64,000 nt of DNA from Streptomyces sp. NBC_01224 (lineage in GTDB: Bacteria; Actinomycetota; Actinomycetes; Streptomycetales; Streptomycetaceae). The notes below the pieces were generated by a model. It worked only from the letters and a program-made list of their open reading frames with translations, was not told where the DNA came from and did not search any database. Shown one piece after another: positions 1 through 8,180 of the stretch (within the stretch, counting starts at the first letter, position 1; each line of letters begins with the position of its first letter). The DNA lies in NCBI RefSeq assembly GCF_036002945.1, contig NZ_CP108529.1, positions 6,195,001 to 6,259,000 on the forward strand, in the 5' to 3' direction. A program made the position numbers and the translations under genes.

Positions 1-1300
1 CCGTCCGGAACGCGTTCTTGACCGGGCGCCTGCGACGCAGCGCGGGCAGGCTGATCTCCGTGACGGCCTGCTCGGGCGCGCCCAGCTTGGGTACGGCACC
101 GGGTACCGCTCCGGTGGTGACGGCGAGCAGCGCGGCCGGTGCGCCGCCCCTGCGGCGCACCGATCCCGGCACCAGCGGACGGCCACCGGTGTGCAGGGCG
201 ACAGCCGTGACCGGGGCCGCGACCAGGAGCGTGACGGCGCCCAGGATCAGGCCCATGACCGGGTAGCCGGCCTGCTCGGACAGCACGCTGCCGAGCACCG
301 GTCCGCAGGCCACTCCGACGGATGACGCGGAGCCCGCGAGCACCGCCCAGCGGCCGCGTACGTCCAGGGAAGCGGCCAGGCCGATCAGATACGACAGGAC
401 CACCGGGTAGACGGTGTTCCACAGGATCTCGCCGGTCGCGAACGAACCGAGATTCCCGGCCGACGAGCTGAGCACGATGCTCACCGCGATGATCACGGTG
501 CCCAGACCGATCGGCACCGCACGGCCGAGCTTCGCGCCCAGCACCCCAGCGCCCATCACCCCGAGCAGACCCGCACCGAGCGCGGCGGCGAACACCGCAC
601 CGACGGTGATCTCGGAGAGCCCGGCCTGGACCACACCGATCCGGCCGCTGACGCCCCACAGCGCGTTCTGCGCCATGGACCAGACGAGCATTCCGCCCGC
701 CAGCACCAGACCGGAACGGCGGTGCGGCAGCCGGCCGGCGACGGGGGCGGCGGGACCGCTGGGCGCGGCACCGCCGAGCCGCGCGGTGGCGGGCCAGACG
801 AGCAGCGCGGCGAGGGCGATCGAGGCGAACGGCAGCCGGTGGCCGCCGCCGAGGTGCGGGATCGTCAGATAGAGGGCGCCCGCCGTCGCGGAGACGCTGA
901 GCAGACCGAGCGACGAGGTCCGGTGCGGATCGCGCTGGGCGGCGATGCCCGCCGCGGCCACCGCGGTCGCCGTGCCGGAGCCGAAGCCGCCGATCATCGC
1001 GCCCATGACCACCAGCGGCACGGAGCCCGCCAGCGCTGCGCAGCCGTATCCCACCATGGCCAGCACCAGTCCGGTCCGGGCCGCCCTTCGCGGTCCGTAC
1101 GTCTCGACCCGGCCCGCCAGCGTGAACCCGGCGGTGGCCGAGCTCAGCAGCAGGGCGCTGCCCACCAGACCGGCCTGGGCCGTACTGAGGCCCAGATGGA
1201 CGGAGAGCCGTCCGACGATGGTGGGGAGCAGATAGGCGGCGAGGTAACCGGCGGTGAACACGGCGACCAGGGGCCACGCGGCGCGAGGGCGCGAGGACAT
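1..1300 (-). CDS. MFS transporter, C-terminal end cut off by the window edge
   Basis: The minus frame opens at the ATG whose last base is 1300 (AGGAA lies about 6 nt upstream) and runs open through position 1, at least 433 codons without a stop. The product begins MSSRPRAAWPLVAVFTAGYL and alternates hydrophobic helices with short charged loops. The loop RVETYGPRRA after helix 2 is a variant of the MFS motif A. A second in-frame ATG at 1318 lacks a ribosome binding site. The protein should be a plasma-membrane drug or metabolite exporter with about 12 helices, but its substrate cannot be read from sequence. No partner gene is visible downstream because the gene runs off the window. Confidence 0.8.
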   Translation of the reverse strand, partial: MSSRPRAAWPLVAVFTAGYLAAYLLPTIVGRLSVHLGLSTAQAGLVGSALLLSSATAGFTLAGRVETYGPRRAARTGLVLAMVGYGCAALAGSVPLVVMGAMIGGFGSGTATAVAAAGIAAQRDPHRTSSLGLLSVSATAGALYLTIPHLGGGHRLPFASIALAALLVWPATARLGGAAPSGPAAPVAGRLPHRRSGLVLAGGMLVWSMAQNALWGVSGRIGVVQAGLSEITVGAVFAAALGAGLLGVMGAGVLGAKLGRAVPIGLGTVIIAVSIVLSSSAGNLGSFATGEILWNTVYPVVLSYLIGLAASLDVRGRWAVLAGSASSVGVACGPVLGSVLSEQAGYPVMGLILGAVTLLVAAPVTAVALHTGGRPLVPGSVRRRGGAPAALLAVTTGAVPGAVPKLGAPEQAVTEISLPALRRRRPVKNAFRT

Positions 1301-1318
1301 GGGCGTTCCTGAAGACAT

Positions 1319-1635
1319 GCCGAAGGAGGCAGAGAAGGCAGGGGAGGGCAATGCGGGAAATACGGGGGAGGCGGGGCACGCGGCGACTGTTGCCGACGGG
1401 GCTCGCGGGCCAATTTGTATCAACTGCTTCAGGCTGACCGAAAGGCGCCCCTATGTGATCTGGACCACATGCGCGTTTACCCTCCGACCGCCGGGGTAGC
1501 AGAGGCCGTTTGTGCAGGTCAGCATCTGTATGTGCGAGGTCGTCGTCGACCCTCCGGAAGCGGCGGCGCGGACCCTCCGGTTACGGGGGTGAATCGGGCA
1601 CACTGGCCAGATCTGCCACGACCGGGGAGTGCAAG
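1319..1635. other. Intergenic region between divergent genes
   Basis: This 317-bp stretch separates the minus-strand MFS gene from the plus-strand sugar kinase. I see no credible gene in it. It contains a CRP-like inverted repeat at 1453-1470, listed separately, and otherwise nothing recognisable. Confidence 0.5.
1453..1470. promoter_or_regulatory. CRP/FNR-like inverted repeat
   Basis: ATGTG and CACAT flank 8 bases, and the core reads TGTGATCTGGACCACA. This resembles a CRP-type site (TGTGA-N6-TCACA). It lies about 165 bp before the PfkB kinase start, in the divergent promoter region. Function is inferred from resemblance only. Confidence 0.35.
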
Positions 1636-2760
1636 GTGAGCACAGACATTCCAGGCATCGACCCACTGGACGGGCTGCGCGCCCCGCAGGACCCGGACTG
1701 CGACGTCTTCCTCACCGGCACGGTCTTCCTCGACATCATCTTCACCGGCCTGGACAGCGCCCCGGTGCGCGGTACCGAGTCCTGGGCGCGCGGCATGGGT
1801 TCCAGCCCCGGCGGGGTCGCCAACATGGCCACCGCGCTGGCCCGGCTGGGACTGCACACCTCGCTGGCCGCGGCGTTCGGCGACGACCACTACGGGGAGT
1901 ACTGCTGGGACGCCCTGGAGCAGGGCGAGGGCATCGACCTGTCGATGTCGCACACCGTCCCCGGCTGGCACTCGCCGGTGACCGTCTCGATGGCGTACGA
2001 GGGCGAGCGGACGATGGTCTCGCACGGCCACGAGGCCCCGGGCCCCGCGGGCACCCCCGGCGTCGCGATCCCCGCCGAGGAGCCCGCGTTCCCGAGCTGC
2101 CCGCCCCGTGCCCGGGCCGCCATCGCCTCGCTCGTCCCCGGACGCAGCGAACCCTGGGTCGCCAGGGCGGCCAGGAACGGCGCCCGGATCTTCGCCGACG
2201 TCGGCTGGGACGAGACCGGCCGCTGGGACCTTGACGCCCTCGTCGACCTGGAGCACTGCCAGGCCTTCCTGCCCAACGCCGAGGAGGCGATGCGCTACAC
2301 CCGCACCGACTGCCCGCGCGCCGCCGCCCACGCCCTGGCCGAGCGGGTGCCGCTCGCCGTGGTCACCCTGGGCGCGGAGGGCGCGTACGCGGTCGACGCG
2401 GTGACCGGGGCGAGCGCCGAGGTACCCGCGATCGAGGTCGAGGCGCTGGACCCGACCGGGGCGGGCGATGTCTTCGTCGCCGGATTCGTCACCGGCACCC
2501 TGGCGGACTGGCCGCTGGCCGACCGGCTGGCCTTCGCCGGACTCACCGCGGCGCTCTCGGTGCAGGAGTTCGGCGGATCGTTGTCGGCGCCGGACTGGGA
2601 GGAGATCGCCGCCTGGTGGCAGCAGGTCCGCACCTTCGCCGACCAGGACCCGGCGGCGCTCCAGCGATACGCGTTCCTGGAGGAACTGCTGCCCTCCGCG
2701 GCCCGGCCATGGCCGCTGCGCCGGGCCGTCCCGACGATCGGCTTCCGCCGCCCGGCGTAA
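1636..2760 (+). CDS. PfkB-family carbohydrate kinase
   Basis: The 374-aa product starts at a GTG (VSTDIPGIDPLDG) preceded by a purine-rich GGGGAG. It carries the ribokinase/PfkB signatures: an N-terminal sugar-binding region with SSPGGVANMATALARLG, and the C-terminal ATP/anion-hole motif DPTGAGDVFVAGF containing the catalytic Asp. The family transfers the gamma-phosphate of ATP to a sugar, nucleoside or related alcohol in the cytosol. The exact substrate is not evident. The gene stands alone between divergent MFS and phoH transcription units, so a sugar exported or imported by a neighbour is possible but unproven. The open frame extends upstream to 1510, but that part lacks family similarity. 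Confidence 0.85.
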   Translation: MSTDIPGIDPLDGLRAPQDPDCDVFLTGTVFLDIIFTGLDSAPVRGTESWARGMGSSPGGVANMATALARLGLHTSLAAAFGDDHYGEYCWDALEQGEGIDLSMSHTVPGWHSPVTVSMAYEGERTMVSHGHEAPGPAGTPGVAIPAEEPAFPSCPPRARAAIASLVPGRSEPWVARAARNGARIFADVGWDETGRWDLDALVDLEHCQAFLPNAEEAMRYTRTDCPRAAAHALAERVPLAVVTLGAEGAYAVDAVTGASAEVPAIEVEALDPTGAGDVFVAGFVTGTLADWPLADRLAFAGLTAALSVQEFGGSLSAPDWEEIAAWWQQVRTFADQDPAALQRYAFLEELLPSAARPWPLRRAVPTIGFRRPA

Positions 2761-2805
2761 CCCCGGGCACATGTGTTCGCAGCCTGTGCGAAAAAGCCCT
2801 CGGTG

Positions 2806-2835
2806 TTGTCAGCGCGGAGTCGTACGCTTGGTAAT
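2806..2835 (+). promoter_or_regulatory. Candidate promoter of the phoH operon
   Basis: TTGTCA at 2806-2811 and GGTAAT at 2830-2835 are separated by 18 bp, a fair match to the vegetative Streptomyces consensus (TTGACA/TAnnnT). It lies 65 bp before the predicted phoH start and after the kinase stop codon. Confidence 0.4.
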
Positions 2836-2899
2836 CCAGAGGTTGTCGATCGGCGAGAACCTTGCAACGGGAGGTATGTGCAGGCCACAGAGCCGGCCC

Positions 2900-3928
2900 A
2901 TGACTCAGACACCCACAGCCCAGACCCCCGCGCCGGGGCAGGCACGAGCCCAGTTCACCGTTCCGGCCAAGCATCCGATGGTGACCGTTCTGGGCTCAGG
3001 TGACGCCCTGCTGCGCGTGATCGAGACGGCCTTCCCGGCGGCCGACATCCATGTCCGGGGAAATGAGGTCAGCGCCGCCGGAGACGCGACGGAAGTCGCC
3101 CTGATCCAGCGACTGTTCGACGAGATGATGCTGGTGCTCCGCACCGGTCAGCCGATGACGGAGGACGCAGTGGAACGCTCGATCGCCATGCTCAGGGCGA
3201 GTGAGAGCGGCGAGGGGGACGGCCTTGAGACACCGGCCGAGGTGCTCACACAGAACATCCTCTCCAGCCGCGGTCGCACGATCCGCCCCAAGACGCTCAA
3301 CCAGAAGCGGTACGTCGACGCCATCGACAAGCACACGGTCGTCTTCGGTATCGGCCCCGCGGGCACCGGCAAGACCTATCTCGCCATGGCGAAGGCGGTC
3401 CAGGCCCTGCAGTCCAAGCAGGTCAACCGGATCATACTGACCCGTCCCGCCGTCGAGGCGGGCGAACGGCTCGGTTTCCTGCCGGGCACGCTCTACGAGA
3501 AGATCGACCCCTATCTGCGCCCGCTCTACGACGCGCTCCACGACATGCTCGACCCTGACTCGATCCCGCGGCTGATGGCGGCGGGCACGATCGAGGTCGC
3601 GCCTCTTGCGTACATGCGCGGCCGCACGCTCAATGACGCGTTCATCATCCTCGACGAGGCGCAGAACACCAGCGCCGAGCAGATGAAGATGTTCCTGACC
3701 CGGCTCGGTTTCGATTCGAAGATCGTCGTCACCGGTGACGTCACCCAGGTCGACCTGCCGAACGGGACCAAGAGCGGTCTGCGTCAGGTCCAGGACATCC
3801 TGGACGGCGTCGAGGACGTGCACTTCTCCCGGCTCACCTCCCAGGATGTCGTCCGGCACAAGCTGGTCGGCCGTATCGTCGACGCGTACGAAAAGTACGA
3901 CAGCCGAGACAGCCACAAACGGAAGTAG
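2900..3928 (+). CDS. phoH: PhoH-family ATPase
   Basis: This 342-aa protein has a PhoH-type NTPase core. Walker A is GPAGTGKT at about residues 152-159, Walker B is FIILDEAQN near 248-256, and a KH-like N-terminal region precedes them. PhoH proteins are RNA-associated P-loop ATPases related to superfamily 1 helicases. In actinobacteria they sit in one operon with ybeY and era, which suggests a role in rRNA maturation or quality control. I chose the ATG at 2900 (MTQTPTAQ). An in-frame ATG at 2876 lies too close to its GGGAGG (2869-2874) to be well placed, but it cannot be excluded. ybeY follows after 12 bp. Confidence 0.9.
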   Translation: MTQTPTAQTPAPGQARAQFTVPAKHPMVTVLGSGDALLRVIETAFPAADIHVRGNEVSAAGDATEVALIQRLFDEMMLVLRTGQPMTEDAVERSIAMLRASESGEGDGLETPAEVLTQNILSSRGRTIRPKTLNQKRYVDAIDKHTVVFGIGPAGTGKTYLAMAKAVQALQSKQVNRIILTRPAVEAGERLGFLPGTLYEKIDPYLRPLYDALHDMLDPDSIPRLMAAGTIEVAPLAYMRGRTLNDAFIILDEAQNTSAEQMKMFLTRLGFDSKIVVTGDVTQVDLPNGTKSGLRQVQDILDGVEDVHFSRLTSQDVVRHKLVGRIVDAYEKYDSRDSHKRK

Positions 3929-3940
3929 TCGCAGCGCACC

Positions 3941-4438
3941 ATGTCGATCGACGTCAACAACGAGTCCGGAACCGAGGTCGACGAGCAGGCGATCCTCGAC
4001 ATCGCCCGCTACGCGCTCGCGCGGATGCGGATCCACCCGCTCTCCGAACTCTCGGTGATCGTGGTGGACACCGACGCCATGGAGCAGCTCCACATCCAGT
4101 GGATGGACCTGCCGGGACCCACGGATGTCATGTCCTTCCCGATGGACGAACTCCGTCCGCCGTCCAAGGACGACGAGGAGCCCCCCCAGGGGCTCCTCGG
4201 TGACATCGTGCTCTGCCCGGAGGTCGCCAAGAAGCAGGGCGAGGACGCGGAGACGCAGCACTCCATGGACGAGGAGCTCCAGCTCCTCACCGTCCACGGA
4301 GTGCTGCATCTCCTCGGGTACGACCACGAGGAGCCGGACGAGAAGGCCGAGATGTTCGGTCTCCAGGCCGCGATCGTCGACGGCTGGCGCGCCGAGCACG
4401 GCCTGACCGGCCCGTCGCCCGCGCCCACCGTGTCGTGA
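3941..4438 (+). CDS. ybeY: Endoribonuclease YbeY (rRNA maturation factor)
   Basis: The 165-aa product carries the YbeY zinc-binding signature HGVLHLLGYDH at residues 119-129 (three His ligands, H-x3-H-x5-H) and the conserved TDVMSFPMDE segment. YbeY is a metal-dependent single-strand endoribonuclease needed for 16S rRNA 3'-end maturation and 70S quality control. The acidic stretch KDDEEPP is a loop typical of actinobacterial versions. Its last bases overlap the next start as GTGA, so translation is probably coupled with the CNNM gene. Placement directly after phoH is the usual actinobacterial order. Confidence 0.95.
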   Translation: MSIDVNNESGTEVDEQAILDIARYALARMRIHPLSELSVIVVDTDAMEQLHIQWMDLPGPTDVMSFPMDELRPPSKDDEEPPQGLLGDIVLCPEVAKKQGEDAETQHSMDEELQLLTVHGVLHLLGYDHEEPDEKAEMFGLQAAIVDGWRAEHGLTGPSPAPTVS

Positions 4439-5727
4439 GCGTTCCCCTCGTCCTGGGTGCCGTCCTGCTGGTCGTCGTCGGCTGGCTGGCGGCCTGTGCG
4501 GAGGCGGGCATCGCCCGTACGTCCAGCTTCCGGGCCGCCGAGGCGGTCCGTTCCGGCCGGCGCGGCAGCCAGAAGCTGGAACAGGTCGCGGCAGATCCGA
4601 CCCGTTATCTCAATGTCGCCCTGCTGGTGCGGGTCGCCTGCGAGATGTCGGCCGGTGTGCTCGTCACGTACGCCTGTCTGAAGGAGTTCCCGGAGACCTG
4701 GGAGGCGCTGGCCGTCGCCATGGCCGTGATGGTTCTCGTCTCCTATGTCGCCATCGGTGTGTCGCCGCGCACCATCGGCCGCCAGCACCCGCTGAACACG
4801 GCCACGGCGGCGGCGTACGTCCTGCTGCCGCTGGCCAGGGTCATGGGCCCCATCCCGCAGTTGCTGATCCTCATCGGCAACGCGCTGACGCCGGGCAAGG
4901 GGTTCCGCAAGGGGCCGTTCGCCAGCGAGGCCGAACTGCGGGCGATGGTCGACCTCGCCGAGCAGGAGTCGCTGATCGAGGACGAGGAGCGCCGCATGGT
5001 GCACTCGGTCTTCGAGCTCGGTGACACGCTCGTACGCGAGGTCATGGTGCCGCGGACCGACCTGGTCTGCATCGAGCGCTACAAGACGATCCGGCAGGCG
5101 CTGACCCTGGCGCTGCGCTCCGGTTTCTCGCGGATCCCCGTCACCGGGGAGAACGAGGACGACATCGTCGGCATCGTGTACCTCAAGGACCTGGTCCGCA
5201 AGACGCACATCAACCGCGAGTCGGAGGCCGATCCGGTCTCCACGGCGATGCGGCCGGCGGCGTTCGTGCCCGACACGAAGAACGCCGGTGATCTGCTGCG
5301 CGAGATGCAGCAGGACCGTAGCCATGTCGCCGTCGTGATCGACGAGTACGGCGGCACGGCGGGCATCGTCACCATCGAGGACATCCTCGAAGAGATCGTC
5401 GGCGAGATCACCGACGAGTACGACCGTGAACTCCCGCCCGTCCAGGAGCTGGAGAACGGCTGCTTCCGGGTGACCGCGCGCCTGGACATCGGCGACCTCG
5501 GGGACCTGTTCGACCTCGACGAGTACGACGACGAGGACGTGGAAACGGTCGGCGGACTGCTGGCGAAGGCGCTGGGCCGAGTACCGATCGCCGGGGCGTC
5601 GGCGGTCGTCGATCTGCCGGACGGCCGCCGGCTGCGGCTGACGGCGGAGTCCACGGCGGGCCGCCGGAACAAGATCGTCACGGTGCTGGTGGAGCCCGTG
5701 GGGCAGGAGGGGGTGGACGCGGGGTGA
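4435..5727 (+). CDS. CNNM/HlyC-CorC family membrane protein with CBS pair
   Basis: This 430-aa protein starts at a GTG that overlaps the ybeY stop. An N-terminal DUF21/CNNM transmembrane region (roughly residues 1-130, four hydrophobic segments) is followed by VMVPRTDLVC and a tandem CBS domain (about 195-320, including VVIDEYGGTAGIVTIEDILEEIVGEI). A CorC_HlyC domain closes the protein. Such proteins are linked to magnesium or cobalt efflux. The name hemolysin is historical. Its tight coupling to ybeY and phoH is conserved in actinobacteria, but the reason is unclear. The membrane segments and CBS pair are directly visible; the ion specificity is inference. Confidence 0.88.
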   Translation: MSVPLVLGAVLLVVVGWLAACAEAGIARTSSFRAAEAVRSGRRGSQKLEQVAADPTRYLNVALLVRVACEMSAGVLVTYACLKEFPETWEALAVAMAVMVLVSYVAIGVSPRTIGRQHPLNTATAAAYVLLPLARVMGPIPQLLILIGNALTPGKGFRKGPFASEAELRAMVDLAEQESLIEDEERRMVHSVFELGDTLVREVMVPRTDLVCIERYKTIRQALTLALRSGFSRIPVTGENEDDIVGIVYLKDLVRKTHINRESEADPVSTAMRPAAFVPDTKNAGDLLREMQQDRSHVAVVIDEYGGTAGIVTIEDILEEIVGEITDEYDRELPPVQELENGCFRVTARLDIGDLGDLFDLDEYDDEDVETVGGLLAKALGRVPIAGASAVVDLPDGRRLRLTAESTAGRRNKIVTVLVEPVGQEGVDAG

Positions 5728-6077
5728 CTCCGCAGCAGCTGAGGGCGTTCTGCCTGGAGTTCAACGCCAGCGTCGAGGAGTTCCCGTTCGGGCCGGAGGC
5801 GTCCGTCTTCAAGGTGCTCGGCAAGATGTTCGCCCTCACCGCGCTGGATGCGCGACCGCTGACGGTGAACCTCAAGTGCGATCCGGACGAGGCGGTGCGG
5901 CTGCGGGAGGAGTACGACGCGGTGGTGCCGGGCTGGCACATGAACAAGCGGCACTGGAACACGGTGACGGTGTCCGGGGTGCCGGACCGGGTGCTCCGTG
6001 AGCTGATCGAGGACTCCTACGACCTGGTGGTGGCGGGGCTGCCGAAGGCGCAACGGCTGCGGCTGGACCGGGCGTAG
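5724..6077 (+). CDS. MmcQ/YjbR family DNA-binding-like protein
   Basis: The 117-aa product begins at a GTG overlapping the previous stop (GTGA), so it is the last member of the phoH operon. It shows the MmcQ/YjbR pattern: an N-terminal helix followed by EEFPFGPEASVFKVLGKMFAL, NLKCDPDEAVRLREEY, and WNTVTV near residue 76. The fold resembles a CyaY-like alpha/beta domain. Members are small cytosolic proteins of unproven function, annotated as DNA-binding because of distant similarity. Length and motif order are normal. Confidence 0.85.
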   Translation: MTPQQLRAFCLEFNASVEEFPFGPEASVFKVLGKMFALTALDARPLTVNLKCDPDEAVRLREEYDAVVPGWHMNKRHWNTVTVSGVPDRVLRELIEDSYDLVVAGLPKAQRLRLDRA

Positions 6078-6135
6078 GTCCCCGCGGGGGCGGGGCGGGG
6101 CGGGGAACAAGCCCCCCGGTTCGTATGCTCGGCAC

Positions 6136-6489
6136 ATGACTGAGAGCACCGACCTCGGCCCCGAGGACCGCAAGATCGTCACGCTGGCGCGCAGCGCCCG
6201 CGCCCGCAACGGTGTCCCGGAGGGCGCGGCCGTACGGGACGAGACCGGACGTACGTACGTCGCGGGCACCGTGCAGCTGGAGTCGCTGAAGCTCAGCGCG
6301 CTGCAGACCGCCGTGGCGATGGCCGTGGCCAGCGGCGCCACCTCGCTGGAGGCGGCCGCGGTCGTCTCCGAGGCGCAGACCCCGTCGGACGCGGACCGCG
6401 CCGCGGTACGGGACCTGGGCGGCCCGGACACGCCGGTACTGCTCGCCGGCCCCGACGGCATGCTGCGGGTCAGCGTGACGGCGGGCTGA
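6136..6489 (+). CDS. Cytidine-deaminase-like protein lacking zinc ligands
   Basis: The 117-aa protein has the length and secondary-structure order of a small homotetrameric cytidine deaminase (VPEGAAVRDETGRTYVAG, then SALQTAVAMAVASGA in the usual active-site helix position). The product contains no Cys and no His at all, so neither the CAE/HAE motif nor the PCxxC motif exists. It therefore cannot bind the catalytic zinc and is probably a pseudoenzyme. TATGCT at 6124-6129 lies 6 nt before the ATG, which suggests a leaderless mRNA. Its conserved place between the ybeY operon and era suggests a retained, non-catalytic role. Confidence 0.75.
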   Translation: MTESTDLGPEDRKIVTLARSARARNGVPEGAAVRDETGRTYVAGTVQLESLKLSALQTAVAMAVASGATSLEAAAVVSEAQTPSDADRAAVRDLGGPDTPVLLAGPDGMLRVSVTAG

Positions 6490-6504
6490 CGCCGACAGAA
6501 TCCG

Positions 6505-6561
6505 CACACCGTGTGCGAACGCCCCGCACCCCACCGGCGCGGGGCGTTCGCACACGGTGTG
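6505..6561 (+). terminator. Strong hairpin terminator
   Basis: Perfect 23-bp arms lie at 6505-6527 and 6539-6561, separated by an 11-nt loop, 15 nt after the deaminase-like stop codon. There is no T-tract, as is usual in Streptomyces. Confidence 0.8.
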
Positions 6562-6576
6562 AGGGTAATGGGGATC

Positions 6577-6601
6577 TTGACATCATCTGATGGCCCATCA
6601 G
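6577..6601 (+). promoter_or_regulatory. TTGACA box with adjoining palindrome upstream of the WxL-like cassette
   Basis: A consensus -35 hexamer TTGACA (6577-6582) is followed by the perfect palindrome CTGATGG-C-CCATCAG (6587-6601). The palindrome lies where it would block the -35/-10 spacer. It is a good candidate operator for the secreted-protein pair starting at 6706, though no convincing -10 box is seen. Regulator unknown. Confidence 0.4.
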
Positions 6602-6705
6602 TCGGCGCATTTCGCTTCCATTGACTTCTTTTCGGCCGGAGTCGTCAATGGGCCCCCTGTCGGCGCAGAAGAGCCGCTGCGCCGCATCCGGCAGGAGGGG
6701 GCTCC

Positions 6706-8088
6706 ATGCGTCCGACCGTTCGAAGAATCAGCCTGCGGAGATCCGACTTCCGAAAACGTCCCGCGCGCGGCCGCCGCTGGGCCGCCGCGCTGGGCGTGGG
6801 CGCGCTCCTCGTCGCCGGGGGAGGGGGACTCGCAGGCCCCGCGCAGGCCATGGCGACAGCCTCCGTACCGGTGGACTTCCCCACCCACTGCATTCCGCCG
6901 GCCATCGCGGGCATCCCGCCGATCGACGGGACCACGAAGGCCGAGATCACCGTCGACAACGCCGCCCCGGAGGTGGGCGACACGGTCACGGTCACCTACA
7001 CCGTCGTCAAACCGGCCGCGAGCAACCCGGTCGATCTGGCGCTGCCCGCCGACATCATGACGCCGACCGGCAAGGTCACTGTCGGCGGTGCACAGTCCGC
7101 GAGCATCACCGTCGCGGGCCCGAAGAAGAACACCCCGGTACCCGGCAAGGGCGACTTCCCGTCGTTCTCGATGACCGGCACCTTCACGGTCACCGCACCC
7201 GGTCAGATCACGCTGTCACCCGGCGACTACAACATCCACACCAGCTACATCATGGAGCTGGACACCCCCTGCACGGTGACGAACCCGCCCGCTCCCGTCT
7301 CCGAGACGATCATCGCGACGGACGGCGGCGGCCAGGTCAACGAGCGTGCCATCCAGCTCGGGACCGCATCCGGCAAGGCGGGCGACGCGGTCACCGTGAC
7401 CGGGTCGAAGTTCACCGCGGGTGCGGACATCACGCTCGCGGGCCGGGCCGGTGACACCCAGACCGCCGACACGGCCACCGTCAAGGCGGACGGCTCCGGC
7501 GGCTTCAGCGGCCGACTCACCGTCAACGATCCGGCGACCACCGGCATCGTCGCCTACGAGGGCGGCAACTGGGACGCGGCCAAGGGCGCGGGCCCGCAGG
7601 CCTACACCGTCACCGGTGGTGGCGGCGAGAGCCCGGACGGCAGCCAGCGGCTCAACTCGTCCGTCAAGGCGGGCACGCTGTCCATGGTCCAGGCCGGGGA
7701 CACCGTCGAGATGTCGGCGGTCGACTTCGGGAAGGGCGGCGCCTCCCGCGGCTCTCTGCAGACGGTGACGGTCGAGGACTACCGCGGCGGCCCCGCCGGC
7801 TGGTCCCTGACCGGAAAGGTCACCGACTTCAAGGGTCCCGGCGGCGTGACGATCGGCGCATCCGCACTCGGCTGGACCCCGGTCTGCGCGACGAAGGCCG
7901 GCAGTCCCAGCACCTGTGCGGCCGGTTCCGAGGGACCGGTCGGCAGCGCGGGCGCCACCCTGGCGTCCACGCCGAACGGGAACTTCACCGGCGGCGAGTT
8001 CACCGTCGACGCCCGGCTCGCGCTGAACGTACCGGCGTACACCGCCCCCGGCGCGTACTCCGGCGTGCTCACCCTCACCCTCACGTGA
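6706..8088 (+). CDS. Secreted WxL-domain-like surface protein
   Basis: The 460-aa protein has an Arg-rich signal peptide ending near GLAGPAQA (about residue 48), two extracellular beta-rich regions, and a C-terminal segment VTVEDYRGGPAGWSLTGKV that matches the first WxL motif of WxL cell-wall-binding domains. A GWTPVC segment follows. A GGAGGGGG ribosome binding site precedes the ATG. The next gene, which overlaps as GTGA, is a DUF916-like membrane-anchored protein, and WxL proteins are typically encoded beside DUF916 proteins in Firmicutes. I infer non-covalent attachment to peptidoglycan. The ligand of the N-terminal part is unknown. Confidence 0.7.
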   Translation: MRPTVRRISLRRSDFRKRPARGRRWAAALGVGALLVAGGGGLAGPAQAMATASVPVDFPTHCIPPAIAGIPPIDGTTKAEITVDNAAPEVGDTVTVTYTVVKPAASNPVDLALPADIMTPTGKVTVGGAQSASITVAGPKKNTPVPGKGDFPSFSMTGTFTVTAPGQITLSPGDYNIHTSYIMELDTPCTVTNPPAPVSETIIATDGGGQVNERAIQLGTASGKAGDAVTVTGSKFTAGADITLAGRAGDTQTADTATVKADGSGGFSGRLTVNDPATTGIVAYEGGNWDAAKGAGPQAYTVTGGGGESPDGSQRLNSSVKAGTLSMVQAGDTVEMSAVDFGKGGASRGSLQTVTVEDYRGGPAGWSLTGKVTDFKGPGGVTIGASALGWTPVCATKAGSPSTCAAGSEGPVGSAGATLASTPNGNFTGGEFTVDARLALNVPAYTAPGAYSGVLTLTLT

Positions 8089-8180
8089 CCGAGCAGCCCC
8101 GATCAACCGGTGGACCGGGCGCGCACCCGCCCGGACCGCTCCGAACCGAGACCGACCGACCGACCCGGAGGCCCCGCACC

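Noticed and set aside
1519..2772. 417-codon frame antisense to the PfkB kinase
   Set aside because: Arg/Gly/Val-rich shadow with no motif; the sense frame has clear kinase signatures.
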